64,000 nt of DNA from Paracoccus sp. SMMA_5_TC (GCF_009696685.2 NZ_CP102355.1:1-64000), one strand, 5' to 3'. Positions 17,774-27,259 are shown, counted from the stretch's first letter. A program made the numbers and translations. Notes: a model not told the origin generated them from the letters alone.

Positions 17774-20032
17774 TCAGTCGCGCCGGCGCTTGCGTTTTTG
17801 CGCGCGCTTGACCTCGGCCAGGCGGGCCTGCACGGCGCGCTTGCGCATCGGTCCCTTGCCGCGGCGGGCCGATCCGCCCTGCGGCAGCGGCCGGCCCTCG
17901 ATCTCCAGCAGTTCCAGCATCAAGCCGCCGGTCAGCGGCACCGCCTCGGACAGGCGCACGGTCACGCGTTGGCCGATGCCGATTTCCAGCCCGGTTTCCG
18001 ACCCCATCAACACCTGGGCATCCGGGTCGTAATGGAAATATTCGCGCCCGATCTCGCGGATGGGCAGCAGCCCGTCGGCGCCGGTCTCGTCCAGCCGCAC
18101 GAAGGCGCCGAATTTCTGCACGCCCGAGATGCGGCCGGTGAATTCGGCCCCGACGCGTTCGGACAGATAGGCGGCCAGGTAGCGGTCGGTGGTGTCGCGT
18201 TCCGCCGCCATCGAGCGGCGCTCGGTTTCGGAAATCTGCTTGGCGGTCTCGGAAAGGTTCTCGATATCCCATTGCGACAGACCATCCTTGCCCCACTTAT
18301 GCGCCAGAATCAGCGCGCGGTGCACGATCAGGTCCGAATAGCGGCGGATGGGCGAGGTGAAATGCGCATAGGACCGCAGCGCCAGCCCGAAATGGCCAAA
18401 ATTCTCGGGGTTGTAATAGGCCTGCTGCATCGAACGCAGCGCGGTCATGTTGATCAGCTCGTCGAAATCCGAACCCTCGGCCTGTTCCAGCAACCGGTTC
18501 AGATGTCGCGTCTGCAGCACCTGCCCCTTGGCCAGCGTGAACCCCGAGGCCTCGGCCACCTCGCGCAGCGCGTCCAGCTTTTCGGCGCTGGGTTCTTCAT
18601 GCACCCGATAGAGCAGCGGCCGCCGCAGCCGTTCCAGTTCCTCGGCGGCGGCCACATTGGCCAGAACCATGAACTCCTCGATCAGCTTGTGGGCATCGAA
18701 GCGCTCGCGAAAGTTCACCGATTTCACCCGGCCGTCGTCACCCAGCACGATGCGGCGTTCCGGCAGATCCAGCTCCAGCGGCTGGCGACGGTCACGCGCC
18801 GCCTTCAGCAGGCCATAGGCATGCCACAGGGGCCGGATCACCCGATCCAGCAGCGGCGCGGTCTGGTCATCGGGCCGGCCGTCGGCCGCCGCCTGCGCCT
18901 GTTCATAGGACAGGCTGGCGGCGGACCGGATCATGCCGCGATGAAAGCTGTGGCCGACCTTGTTGCCCTGGGCGTCCAGACGCATCCGCACCGCGATCAC
19001 CGCCCGATCCACGCCCTGATGCAGCGAACACAGATCGCCCGACAGGATGTCGGGCAGCATCGGCACCACCCGGTCCGGGAAATAGGTCGAGTTGCCGCGC
19101 CGGCGCGCCTCGCGGTCCAGCGCGCTGCCCGGGCGGACGTAATGGGCAACATCGGCGATCGCCACCCAGATATCGGCACCACCATCCTCGGCGATGCGGG
19201 CGCCCACCGCATCGTCGCGGTCGCGGGCATCGGAAGGGTCGATGGTGACCAGGGCCAGATCGCGCAGATCCTCGCGCCCCTGCATCGTCGCGGGTCGGGC
19301 GGCATCGGCCTCGGCCATCACCTCGTCGGGGAAATCGTCGGGAATGCCATGCTGATGAATGGCGATCAGGCTGACCGCCCGCGGCGCCGAAGGATCGCCC
19401 AGCCGTTCGGTGATCCGCGCCAGCGGCAGGCCCAGCCGGCCGCGCGGACCGATCTGCTCGGCCTCGACCAGCTCGCCATTGCGCGCGCCATGCACCTCGC
19501 GCGCGGGGACCGACCATTCCTTGTCGGCGCCCTTGTCGATGGGCAGGATGCGACCGCCGGCATCGCTTCCCGGCGCGGCGGCGCGAAAGATGCCGACGAT
19601 CTTGTGGCTGGTGGCGCCGATCCGGCGGATCAGCCGCGCCTGATAGTCGTGGTCCTGCCCCCGCACCTCGATCAGCCGGGCCAGGATGCGTTCGCCGGGC
19701 GCCAGCGCCGGATCCGATTTCAGCGGCGCATAAAGGACGCGCGGCATCGGCCCCTGCCCCTGCCATTCCATCGGCCTGGCAAAGATGTCGCCGTCCTTGT
19801 CGGGCGGCAGCAATTGCAGCACCGTGACCGGCGGCAGCCGTTCGGCGTCGTGGTAATGGCGGCGGCGGCGCTCCAGCAGCCCTTCGGCCTCAAGCTCTTT
19901 CAGCAGGCGCTTCAGCTCGATGCGGGCGGCACCCTTGATGCCGAATGCCTTGGCGATATCGCGCTTGGCGGTTGCGTCGGGATGGGCGGAAACCCAGTCC
20001 AGGATCTCGGTGCGGGAAGGTAGCTGTGCCAT
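17774..20032 (-). CDS. rnr: Ribonuclease R
   Basis: RNase R is a 3'-5' exoribonuclease that degrades structured RNA. The 752-residue product has an N-terminal winged-helix and cold-shock regions, the RNB catalytic domain with the Asp-rich metal site (IDPSDARDRDDAV), and a C-terminal S1 domain. A basic tail (KRAQKRKRRRD) is typical of RNase R. The start is ATG at 20032. It is convergent with pckA, with two hairpins between them, and lies 44 bases downstream of fdsD on the same strand. Confidence 0.96.
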   Translation of the reverse strand: MAQLPSRTEILDWVSAHPDATAKRDIAKAFGIKGAARIELKRLLKELEAEGLLERRRRHYHDAERLPPVTVLQLLPPDKDGDIFARPMEWQGQGPMPRVLYAPLKSDPALAPGERILARLIEVRGQDHDYQARLIRRIGATSHKIVGIFRAAAPGSDAGGRILPIDKGADKEWSVPAREVHGARNGELVEAEQIGPRGRLGLPLARITERLGDPSAPRAVSLIAIHQHGIPDDFPDEVMAEADAARPATMQGREDLRDLALVTIDPSDARDRDDAVGARIAEDGGADIWVAIADVAHYVRPGSALDREARRRGNSTYFPDRVVPMLPDILSGDLCSLHQGVDRAVIAVRMRLDAQGNKVGHSFHRGMIRSAASLSYEQAQAAADGRPDDQTAPLLDRVIRPLWHAYGLLKAARDRRQPLELDLPERRIVLGDDGRVKSVNFRERFDAHKLIEEFMVLANVAAAEELERLRRPLLYRVHEEPSAEKLDALREVAEASGFTLAKGQVLQTRHLNRLLEQAEGSDFDELINMTALRSMQQAYYNPENFGHFGLALRSYAHFTSPIRRYSDLIVHRALILAHKWGKDGLSQWDIENLSETAKQISETERRSMAAERDTTDRYLAAYLSERVGAEFTGRISGVQKFGAFVRLDETGADGLLPIREIGREYFHYDPDAQVLMGSETGLEIGIGQRVTVRLSEAVPLTGGLMLELLEIEGRPLPQGGSARRGKGPMRKRAVQARLAEVKRAQKRKRRRD

Positions 20033-20076
20033 GGCCGCAAGCTAGCACGCGGGCCCGGCGGGCGGCAGGGGCAAAA

Positions 20077-20298
20077 TCAGGCCGCCGGCACCCGCACGAA
20101 TGCCGCGGCGTCGCGCACCACCGGGTCCGCCGCCGCCCCCTGGCGGATCATTTCGACAAAGTCGCGGCGCATCTGCGGCGCCCAGTTGTCGTTGATATGG
20201 GCCGCGACCGCCTCGGCCGGTGGGCGGTCGGGCTGGTGGCGAAAGAAATCGGCCATCTGGCCGGCCATGCGGATCAGCTTGCTGCGGTCTTGGGTCAT
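20077..20298 (-). CDS. fdsD: Formate dehydrogenase delta subunit FdsD
   Basis: This 73-residue protein matches FdsD, the small subunit of cytosolic NAD-dependent formate dehydrogenases. It has the conserved MAGQMADFFRHQP opening and the INDNWAPQMRRDF motif. FdsD is a minor subunit linked to enzyme stability or maturation. It overlaps fdhD by four bases and is the last gene of the fds operon. Confidence 0.9.
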   Translation of the reverse strand: MTQDRSKLIRMAGQMADFFRHQPDRPPAEAVAAHINDNWAPQMRRDFVEMIRQGAAADPVVRDAAAFVRVPAA

Positions 20299-21095
20299 GG
20301 GGTTTCGATGATGCGCCAGGGATGGGTGTAAAGATCGAATTCGGCGCCGCGGGCGCGGCCGATCAGGGTGATGCCCGCCCGTTCGGCCCAGTCCAGCGCC
20401 AGGGCGGTGGGGGCGCTGGCGCCGATCAGGATGGGCACCCCCAGCCGGGCGGCCTTTTGCACCAGATCGACCGACAGGCGCGAGGACATCACCACCGCCC
20501 CCGCCGAGGCATCCATGCCCTGCCGCGCCAGCGCCCCGGCCAGCTTGTCCAGCGCATTGTGGCGTCCGACGTCTTCGCGCACCAGCACCGCGGCGCCGTC
20601 CCAGAAACCTGCGCCATGCATCGCCGGGGTGGCCTGGCGCAGCACCTGCCCGGCGCCCAGCGCCGCCATGGCGCGCGCCACGTCGGCGGCCGGCATCCGC
20701 CAGTCCGAGCCGACCGCGACGACCCGCGGCAGGGCGGCGGCGATGCTGTCCACCCCGCACAGGCCGCAGCCCACCGGGCCGATCATGCTACGCCGCCGTT
20801 CGGTCAGCGCCGCGGACAGGCCCGGCCGCAGCCACAGCCGCGCCTCATGCGCGGCAAAGCCGCGCACCTCGACCTGCGCCTGGTCAAAGCCCAGCACATC
20901 GTCGGGTGCGGCAATCACCCCTTCGGTCAGAGCAAAGCCCAGCGCCAGATCGTGCAGATCGGCGGGCGTCGCCATCAGCACCGCCTGGCTCATACCGTCG
21001 ATGACGATGGCGACCGGCGCCTCGGCAGGTTCGGGCGGCGGCGCGGCGGGCTGCCAGGCCCCCGCCCAGCGCATGGCTCCGGTCATGTCGCGCAT
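20295..21095 (-). CDS. fdhD: Formate dehydrogenase accessory sulfurtransferase FdhD (FdsC)
   Basis: FdhD/FdsC moves sulfur from a cysteine desulfurase to the molybdenum cofactor so that formate dehydrogenase is active. The 266-residue product has the essential Cys loop CGLCG (Cys110, Cys113) and the conserved REDVGRHNALDK and SSRLSVDLVQKA blocks. It begins three bases after the fdsA stop and overlaps fdsD by four bases. In fds operons it is often called fdsC. Confidence 0.92.
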   Translation of the reverse strand: MRDMTGAMRWAGAWQPAAPPPEPAEAPVAIVIDGMSQAVLMATPADLHDLALGFALTEGVIAAPDDVLGFDQAQVEVRGFAAHEARLWLRPGLSAALTERRRSMIGPVGCGLCGVDSIAAALPRVVAVGSDWRMPAADVARAMAALGAGQVLRQATPAMHGAGFWDGAAVLVREDVGRHNALDKLAGALARQGMDASAGAVVMSSRLSVDLVQKAARLGVPILIGASAPTALALDWAERAGITLIGRARGAEFDLYTHPWRIIETP

Positions 21096-21098
21096 CGC

Positions 21099-23978
21099 CT
21101 ATTCCGCCGCCGCGGGCAGGATGCGCCGCGCCAGGTCCGCGTGCTGGCGATAGCTTTCCTGCCAGTCCGACGGACCGTTCGAGGGGCTGACCTGCACCGC
21201 CGTCACCTTGAATTCCGGGCAATTGGTGGCCCAGTCGGAGTTTTCGGTGGTCACCACATTGGCCTGGGTCGTCGGGTGGTGGAAGGTGGTATAGACCACC
21301 CCCGGCGCCACCCGTTCGGTGATCTGCGCCCGCAATGTGGTTTCGCCGGCGCGCGAGGTCACGCGCACCAGATCGCCGTCACGAATACCCCGGTTTTCCG
21401 CGTCCGAGGGGTGGATTTCCAGCAGATCCTCGGGGTGCCACAGGCTGTTGTCGGTGCGCCGGGTCTGGGCGCCGACATTGTATTGCGACAGGATGCGGCC
21501 GGTGGTCAGCAGCAGCGGGAAACGGGCGCCGGTGCGTTCCTCGGTCGCGACATATTCGGTGTGGATGAACTTGCCCTTGCCGCGCACGAAACCATCGACA
21601 TGCATCACCGGCGTGCCCAGCGGCGCATCGGCATTGCAGGGCCATTGCACCGATCCCTCGCGGTCCAGCAGGTCATAGCTGACCCCGGCAAAGCTGGGCG
21701 TGGTCAGGGCGATTTCGTCCATGATCTCGCGCGGGTGGCGGTAATCCCAGGCGGCGCCCATGCGGTTGGCCAGCATCTGGGTGATCTGCCAGTCCTGATA
21801 GCCGTTGCGCGGGGTCATGGCGCGGCGCACCATGTTGATGCGGCGCTCGGCATTGGTGAAGGTGCCGTCCTTTTCCAGAAAGCTCGAGCCAGGCAGGAAC
21901 ACATGCGCATAGTTCGAGGTCTCGTTCAGGAACAGGTCCTGGACGATGACGATGTCCATGGCCGAAAGCGCGCTGGTGACATGGCGGGTGTCGGGGTCGG
22001 ACTGCACGACATCCTCGCCCTGGCAATACAGTCCGCGAAAGCGGCCGGCCAAGGCCTCGTCGAACATGTTGGGGATGCGCAACCCGGGTTCGGGCGACAG
22101 CTCCACCCCCCAGACCCGCTGGTAAAGCGCCCGCGTCTCGGGGTCCGAGACATGGCGATAGCCGGGGTATTCATGCGGAAACGACCCCATGTCGCAGCTG
22201 CCCTGCACGTTGTTCTGCCCGCGCAAGGGGTTCACGCCGGTGCCCGGCCGGCCGATGTTGCCGCACAGCATCGCCAGGTTCGCAATCGCCATCACCGTGG
22301 TCGAACCCTGCGAATGTTCGGTCACGCCCAGACCGTAATAGATACTGGCGCGCGGCGCGGCGGCATAGGCGCGGGCGGCCTGGCGGATCAGGTCGGCGGG
22401 CACCTGTGAAAGTTTCTCGACCTCCTCCGGCGCATGGCGCGGATCCCGCACGAAATCGGCATAGGCCAGGAATTCGTCCCAGTCGCAGCGTTCGCGGATG
22501 AAATCGGCGTCATACAGCCGTTCGGATACGATGACATGGGCCATCGCCGTCAGCACCGCGACATTGGTGCCCGGCCGCAGCGGCAGATGCAGCCCCGGCC
22601 GCATGTGGGGCGTCGCCAGCAGATCGATTTCGCGCGGGTCCAGCACGATCAGCCCCGCCCCCTGGCGCAACCGCCGACGCAGGCGGCTGGCAAAGACCGG
22701 GTGGCCATCGGTCGGATTGGCGCCGATGATCAGCGCCAGATCGGTTTCGTCCACCGAATCGAAGTCATGCGTCCCGGCCGAGGTGCCGAAGGCGGTCTTG
22801 AGCCCGTAGCCGGTCGGCGAATGGCAGACCCGGGCGCAGGTGTCGGTGTTGTTGTTGCCGAACACCGCCCGCGCCAGCTTCTGGACCAGATAGGTTTCCT
22901 CATTGGTGCAGCGCGACGAGGTGATGACCCCGATGCTGTCGCGGCCATGATCGGCTTGGGCGCGGCGCAGCCGGCTGGCGGCGAAATCCAGCGCCTCGTC
23001 CCAGCTGACCACCCGCCAGGGGTCGGTGATGCGCTCGCGGACCATCGGTTGCAGAATCCGGTCCTGATGGGTGACATAGCCCCAGGCAAAACGGCCCTTG
23101 ACGCAGCTGTGGCCGCGATTGGCCTTGCCATCGCGGCTGGGCACCATGCGCACCACCTCTTCGCCGCGCATATGGGCGTCGAAGGAACAGCCGACGCCGC
23201 AATAGGCGCAGGTGGTCTTGACCACATGTTCGGGGGTGCCGATCTGGATCACCTTGTTTTCGATCAGCGTCGCGGTCGGACAGACCTGCACGCAGGCCCC
23301 GCAGCTGACGCAATCCGAGGACAGGAAGTCGTCGCTGGCCATGCCGGCGCTGACACGGCTGTCGAAGCCGCGCCCCTCGATCGTCAGGGCAAAGGTGCCC
23401 TGCACCTCTTCGCAGGCGCGCACGCAACGCGAACAGACAATGCATTTCGCCGGATCGAAGGTGAAATAGGGGTTCGACTGGTCCTGCGGCCGGTATTCGG
23501 GGTTCGGGCCATCGGAATCGCGGCGGGCGAAATGATTGGCGCCGGGTTCATAGCGCACCTCGCGCAAGCCGACGGCGCCGGCCATGTCCTGCAATTCGCA
23601 ATCGCCATTGGCGGCGCAGGTCAGGCAATCAAGCGGATGGTCGCTGATGTAAAGCTCCATCACGCCGCGGCGGATGCGGGCGATCTCGTCCGTCTGGGTG
23701 CGCACGACCATGCCTTCGGCGACAGGGGTGGTGCAGGACGCCGGCGTGCCGCGCATGCCGTCGATCTGCACCACGCACAGCCGGCAGGAACCGAAGGCGC
23801 TGACGTGATCGGTCGCGCAGAGTTTCGGCACCGTGATCCCGGCCAGGGCGGCGGCGCGCATCACGCTGGTGCCGGCCGGCACGCTGACCGCGATGCCGTC
23901 GACCGTCAGGGTAACGGTCACGTCCGAAACGGCGGCGGGCGTGCCGAGGTCGCGGTCGGGAATGATGAAATCCTTCAT
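21099..23978 (-). CDS. fdsA: Formate dehydrogenase alpha subunit (molybdenum catalytic subunit)
   Basis: FdsA oxidises formate to CO2 at a molybdenum bis-MGD centre. The 959-residue product has, in order: an N-terminal [2Fe-2S] domain (Cys54, 65, 68, 82), a His/Cys-type cluster (HPLDCLTCAANGDC), two [4Fe-4S] ferredoxin motifs (CIVCSRCVRAC; CVSCGACVQVC), a further cluster motif (CAYCGVGC), and the molybdopterin domain, where Cys385-His386 in VCHSPTGYG supply the Mo ligand and proton relay. All cluster residues are intact. It overlaps fdsB by four bases. Confidence 0.96.
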   Translation of the reverse strand: MKDFIIPDRDLGTPAAVSDVTVTLTVDGIAVSVPAGTSVMRAAALAGITVPKLCATDHVSAFGSCRLCVVQIDGMRGTPASCTTPVAEGMVVRTQTDEIARIRRGVMELYISDHPLDCLTCAANGDCELQDMAGAVGLREVRYEPGANHFARRDSDGPNPEYRPQDQSNPYFTFDPAKCIVCSRCVRACEEVQGTFALTIEGRGFDSRVSAGMASDDFLSSDCVSCGACVQVCPTATLIENKVIQIGTPEHVVKTTCAYCGVGCSFDAHMRGEEVVRMVPSRDGKANRGHSCVKGRFAWGYVTHQDRILQPMVRERITDPWRVVSWDEALDFAASRLRRAQADHGRDSIGVITSSRCTNEETYLVQKLARAVFGNNNTDTCARVCHSPTGYGLKTAFGTSAGTHDFDSVDETDLALIIGANPTDGHPVFASRLRRRLRQGAGLIVLDPREIDLLATPHMRPGLHLPLRPGTNVAVLTAMAHVIVSERLYDADFIRERCDWDEFLAYADFVRDPRHAPEEVEKLSQVPADLIRQAARAYAAAPRASIYYGLGVTEHSQGSTTVMAIANLAMLCGNIGRPGTGVNPLRGQNNVQGSCDMGSFPHEYPGYRHVSDPETRALYQRVWGVELSPEPGLRIPNMFDEALAGRFRGLYCQGEDVVQSDPDTRHVTSALSAMDIVIVQDLFLNETSNYAHVFLPGSSFLEKDGTFTNAERRINMVRRAMTPRNGYQDWQITQMLANRMGAAWDYRHPREIMDEIALTTPSFAGVSYDLLDREGSVQWPCNADAPLGTPVMHVDGFVRGKGKFIHTEYVATEERTGARFPLLLTTGRILSQYNVGAQTRRTDNSLWHPEDLLEIHPSDAENRGIRDGDLVRVTSRAGETTLRAQITERVAPGVVYTTFHHPTTQANVVTTENSDWATNCPEFKVTAVQVSPSNGPSDWQESYRQHADLARRILPAAAE

Positions 23979-25501
23979 TCGGCGGCCTCCTGGCGGGGCT
24001 GGTTGCGCCCGTTGAAATCCTGGGGGAAATGGGTCAGCGCCGACATCACCGGAAACGGCGCAAACCCGCCCAGCGCGCAAAGCGAGCCCCATTTCATCGT
24101 GTGGCAAAGGTCGGTCAGCAGCTCGATGGCCTGCGGATCGCCCGCGGCAATGCGGTCGATGGTCTCGACCCCCCGCACCGAACCGATGCGGCAGGGGGTG
24201 CATTTGCCGCAGCTTTCGGCAGCGCAGAATTCCATGGCGAAACGCGCCAGCTTCAACATGTCGGCGCTGTCGTCAAAGACCGTGATCCCGGCATGACCCA
24301 GCAGACCATCGCGCCCGGCCAGTTCCTCGTAGCCGAAGGGCACGTCGAAATTCCAATGGGGCACATAGGCGCCCAGCGGCCCGCCGACCTGTGCCGCCTT
24401 GACCGGACGGCCGCTGGCCGTGCCGCCGCCGATGTCGTTGATGATCTGGCCCAGGGTCATGCCGAAAGGCGCCTCGAACAGGCCGGCATGGCGAACATTG
24501 CCCGACAGCTGGATCGGAATCGTGCCCTTGGACCGGCCGATGCCCAGCCGGGCGTATTCCGCGCCGCCATGGGTCAGGATCCATGGCACCGTGCCCAGCG
24601 AGATCACGTTGTTGACCACGGTCGGCCGGCCCAGAAACCCTTCCAACGCCGGGATCGGGGGCTTGGCGCGCACGGTGCCGCGCCGCCCCTCAAGGCTGTT
24701 GAGCAGACTGGTTTCCTCGCCGCAGATATAGGCGCCGGCGCCGACGCGCAGCTCGATCTCGAAGGCGTGTTCGGACCCCAGGACCGAGGGGCCCAGAATC
24801 CCCGCCTGCCGCGCCTTGCCGATCGCGGCCTCAAGGACGCGGATCGCATCGGGATATTCGCTGCGCACATAGACATAGCCCTGGACCGCGCCGGTGGCGA
24901 TGCCGGCGATCACCATGCCCTCGATCAGGGTCAGGGGGTCGCCCTCCATCAGCATGCGGTCGGCGAAGCTGCCGGAATCGCCTTCGTCGGCGTTGCAGAC
25001 GATGTATTTGCGCGCGCCCGGCGCATCGGCCACCGTCTGCCACTTGATCCCGGTGGGAAAGCCTGCGCCGCCGCGGCCGCGCAGGCCGGATTGCGTCAAC
25101 TCGTCAATGATGCGCCGGGGGCCGATCTCGATGGCGCGCACCAGACCGGCCAGCCCGCCATGGGCCTCGAATTCCGACAGCGACAGCGGGTCGATGATGC
25201 CGACGCGGGCAAAGGTCAGCCGCTGCTGTGCCTGCATCCAGGGCAGATCTTCGACCGGGCCCAGGGCCAGCGGGTGATCGTTGCCGCTGCGGATTGCCTG
25301 CATCAGACCTTCGACATCCTGCGCGGCGACGGGGCCATAGCCGTAGCGGATGCCGTCGCGCTCGACCTCGACCAGCGGTTCCAGCCAGATCATGCCGCGG
25401 GTGCCGTTGCGGGTGACGGTGAAATCGCGCGCCAGGGCCGCGGCCACCTCGTCGGCGCCCAGGGCCCTGGCGGCCGCGTCCAGAGGAACCCATACCCTCA
25501 T
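23975..25501 (-). CDS. fdsB: Formate dehydrogenase beta subunit (NAD- and FMN-binding)
   Basis: FdsB passes electrons from formate to NAD, and is homologous to NuoF. The 508-residue product has an N-terminal thioredoxin-like domain (about 1-95), the glycine-rich FMN/NADH site GRGGAGFPTGIKW, a second nucleotide motif GAYICGEETSLLNS, and the C-terminal [4Fe-4S] motif ESCGKCTPCR. It overlaps both fdsG and fdsA by four bases, so the three are translated together. Confidence 0.95.
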   Translation of the reverse strand: MRVWVPLDAAARALGADEVAAALARDFTVTRNGTRGMIWLEPLVEVERDGIRYGYGPVAAQDVEGLMQAIRSGNDHPLALGPVEDLPWMQAQQRLTFARVGIIDPLSLSEFEAHGGLAGLVRAIEIGPRRIIDELTQSGLRGRGGAGFPTGIKWQTVADAPGARKYIVCNADEGDSGSFADRMLMEGDPLTLIEGMVIAGIATGAVQGYVYVRSEYPDAIRVLEAAIGKARQAGILGPSVLGSEHAFEIELRVGAGAYICGEETSLLNSLEGRRGTVRAKPPIPALEGFLGRPTVVNNVISLGTVPWILTHGGAEYARLGIGRSKGTIPIQLSGNVRHAGLFEAPFGMTLGQIINDIGGGTASGRPVKAAQVGGPLGAYVPHWNFDVPFGYEELAGRDGLLGHAGITVFDDSADMLKLARFAMEFCAAESCGKCTPCRIGSVRGVETIDRIAAGDPQAIELLTDLCHTMKWGSLCALGGFAPFPVMSALTHFPQDFNGRNQPRQEAAE

Positions 25502-25977
25502 GCGCCCACCTCGGCCACCATGCGCCTGACCTTTTCCAGGGTGGCCCGACCCAGCAGCCGATCGCCCAGTTGCGCAGAGGGCGCACAGGCGCACAGACCC
25601 AGGCAGAACACCGGCTCAAGCGTCAGCCGACCATCGGCGCTGGTCTGGTGCCAGTCGAGGCCCAGCGCGGCGCGCAGCTGATCGGCCAGCGCATCGGCGC
25701 CCATGGACTGGCACGCCTCGGCCCGGCACAGCCGCAGCACATGCCGACCGGCGGGGCGTTCGCGGAAATCGTGGTAGAAGCTGACGACCCCATGCACCTC
25801 GGCCCGGGTCATGCCCAGTGCGACGGCGATCAGCGGCTGCGCCTGTTCGGGGATATGGCCCCATTCGGCCTGGACATCGTGCAGGATCGGCAGCAGCGGC
25901 CCCTCGCGGTCGCGATGGGCGGCGATGATGTCGTCAAGACGTTGGCGGAAATCAGCGTCGCGCGCTGCAAGGGTCAT
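25498..25977 (-). CDS. fdsG: Formate dehydrogenase gamma subunit (NuoE-like)
   Basis: This 159-residue NuoE homologue carries one [2Fe-2S] cluster ligated by Cys84 and Cys89 (CRAEAC) and Cys125 and Cys129 (CLGLC). It forms the diaphorase module with FdsB. It is the first gene of fdsGBA-fdhD-fdsD. About 100 bases separate it from the upstream LysR gene and hold a candidate promoter and operator. Confidence 0.94.
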   Translation of the reverse strand: MTLAARDADFRQRLDDIIAAHRDREGPLLPILHDVQAEWGHIPEQAQPLIAVALGMTRAEVHGVVSFYHDFRERPAGRHVLRLCRAEACQSMGADALADQLRAALGLDWHQTSADGRLTLEPVFCLGLCACAPSAQLGDRLLGRATLEKVRRMVAEVGA

Positions 25978-26012
25978 GGCTGGGTGGGTCCGGGCTTGTG
26001 ATCTGTCGCCGC

Positions 26013-26041
26013 AGACTAGTCGCGAGCGATAGACACAGCAA
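26013..26041 (-). promoter_or_regulatory. Candidate promoter of the fds operon
   Basis: On the minus strand, TTGCTG (26041-26036) and TAGTCT (26018-26013) are spaced by 17 bases. The -10 match is modest (three of six), as expected for an activator-dependent promoter. Predicted transcription would begin about 30 bases before fdsG. The LysR-type dyad at 26063-26079 is centred about 65 bases upstream of the predicted start, the usual LysR recognition position. Confidence 0.45.
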
Positions 26042-26062
26042 TCCTGAACTCCCGTTTATCGA

Positions 26063-26079
26063 TTGATAGATTCTATCAA
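26063..26079. promoter_or_regulatory. Candidate LysR-type operator for the fds operon
   Basis: TTGATAG (26063-26069) and CTATCAA (26073-26079) form a perfect 7-bp dyad with a three-base spacer. It contains the T-N11-A core of LysR boxes (ATAG-N3-CTAT). It overlaps the stop codon of the LysR gene (26076-26078) and lies just upstream of the candidate fdsG promoter. Confidence 0.6.
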
Positions 26080-26942
26080 GCTGTGGCCAGAGTCGCCGCC
26101 GATTTCAACAGCGCATCGACCAGCGGCGGATGCGGCTCGCGCCGGGCAGTGACCAGCCCGACCAGATGCCCGCGCCCGGTCAGGTCGCGCGCCCGCACAC
26201 CATCGGGCAGCGGCAGACCCTGCGCCAGTGCGCGCGGCAGGATCGCCGCCCATTCCCCCGTCGCCACATGCGACAGGATCGCCAGCATCGATGTCGATTC
26301 GACCCGCGGCATCGCATCCGCCCCGGCCTCGACCAGGTGGCGGGTGACGATGCGGCGGTTCTGCATGTCGGGGGTCAGCAGGCACAGCGGCCGCGTCGCC
26401 GCCTCGGCCCAACCCACGGGCCCGCGCGCCTCGCTGCGGTCGATCAGGCAATAGGTTTCACGATAAAGGGCAAGGCTATGCACCCGGCCCAGGGGCTCGC
26501 TGTCCAGGTAGGTGACGCCCGCATCCAGTTCCAGCGCCTCGATCTGGTCGCGGATCTCGTCGGAAGAACGCGACAGGATCGAGACCGCAGCATTTGGGTG
26601 ACGGCGCAGGAACGGGCCGGTCAGTTCGGCTATGCGCGGCATCGCCGTGGGGATGACGCCGATGCGCAGCCGCCCAGAAACGCCCTTGCGCCGGGCCTGC
26701 ATCTCGGCCTGCATGGCGCGGGCATCGCCGACGATGCGCCGGGCCCAGTCCAGCACCCGCTCGCCCTCGGGCGTCAGCCCCTGATAGCGCGAGCCGCGCC
26801 GCACCAGCTGCACGCCCAGCTGTTCCTCGAGCGCCTTGATGGCCGATGACAGCGAGGGTTGGGTGATGCCCAGTTCCTCGGCCGCGCGACCGAAATGGCC
26901 GGCGCGCGCCAGGACCATGAACATCGACAGCTTGTCGATCAC
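26076..26942 (-). CDS. LysR family regulator, probably of formate dehydrogenase
   Basis: This 288-residue regulator has an N-terminal winged helix-turn-helix (GHFGRAAEELGITQPSLSSA region, residues 16-35) and a C-terminal substrate-binding domain. The start is GTG at 26942. It is transcribed in the same direction as fdsG and ends in the candidate operator, so it may share regulation with the operon. LysR genes commonly accompany fds operons, and the effector is probably formate or a related signal. That role is inferred from position. Confidence 0.88.
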   Translation of the reverse strand: MIDKLSMFMVLARAGHFGRAAEELGITQPSLSSAIKALEEQLGVQLVRRGSRYQGLTPEGERVLDWARRIVGDARAMQAEMQARRKGVSGRLRIGVIPTAMPRIAELTGPFLRRHPNAAVSILSRSSDEIRDQIEALELDAGVTYLDSEPLGRVHSLALYRETYCLIDRSEARGPVGWAEAATRPLCLLTPDMQNRRIVTRHLVEAGADAMPRVESTSMLAILSHVATGEWAAILPRALAQGLPLPDGVRARDLTGRGHLVGLVTARREPHPPLVDALLKSAATLATA

Positions 26943-26996
26943 CCGTCACCCCTTGTTGGCGCGGCCGAGGCGTCGATCGGGCGCCGGACCGGCCGG

Positions 26997-27248
26997 TCAG
27001 ACGATCTCGACGGCGTATTTCTCGATCACGGTATTGGCCAGCAGGCCTTCGCACATGCGCGCGACCTCGGCCCGCGCCGCCTCGGCATCGGTGGCGTCCA
27101 GGTCCAGTTCGATGATCTTGCCCTGGCGCACCCCGCTTACCCCGGAAAAGCCCAGCCCGCCCAGGGCGTGGCGGATCGCCTCGCCCTGCGGGTCCAGAAC
27201 CCCATCCTTGAGCATGATGGTGACACGGGCTTTCAGCGGGACGGTCAT
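26997..27248 (-). CDS. purS: Phosphoribosylformylglycinamidine synthase subunit PurS
   Basis: PurS is the small linker subunit of FGAM synthase with PurQ and PurL. The 83-residue product has the family pattern VTIMLKDGVLDPQGEAI and the C-terminal EGLLANTVIEKYAVE. It begins 11 bases after the purC stop. purQ, which commonly follows purS, is not here; a LysR gene and the fds operon follow instead. Confidence 0.92.
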   Translation of the reverse strand: MTVPLKARVTIMLKDGVLDPQGEAIRHALGGLGFSGVSGVRQGKIIELDLDATDAEAARAEVARMCEGLLANTVIEKYAVEIV

Positions 27249-27259
27249 GAGGTGGTCCT

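Noticed and set aside
20220..24296. Two long plus-strand open frames opposite fdhD and fdsA
   Set aside because: Same His/Gly/Arg-rich composition and no motif; the minus-strand genes have all iron-sulfur and molybdenum ligands.
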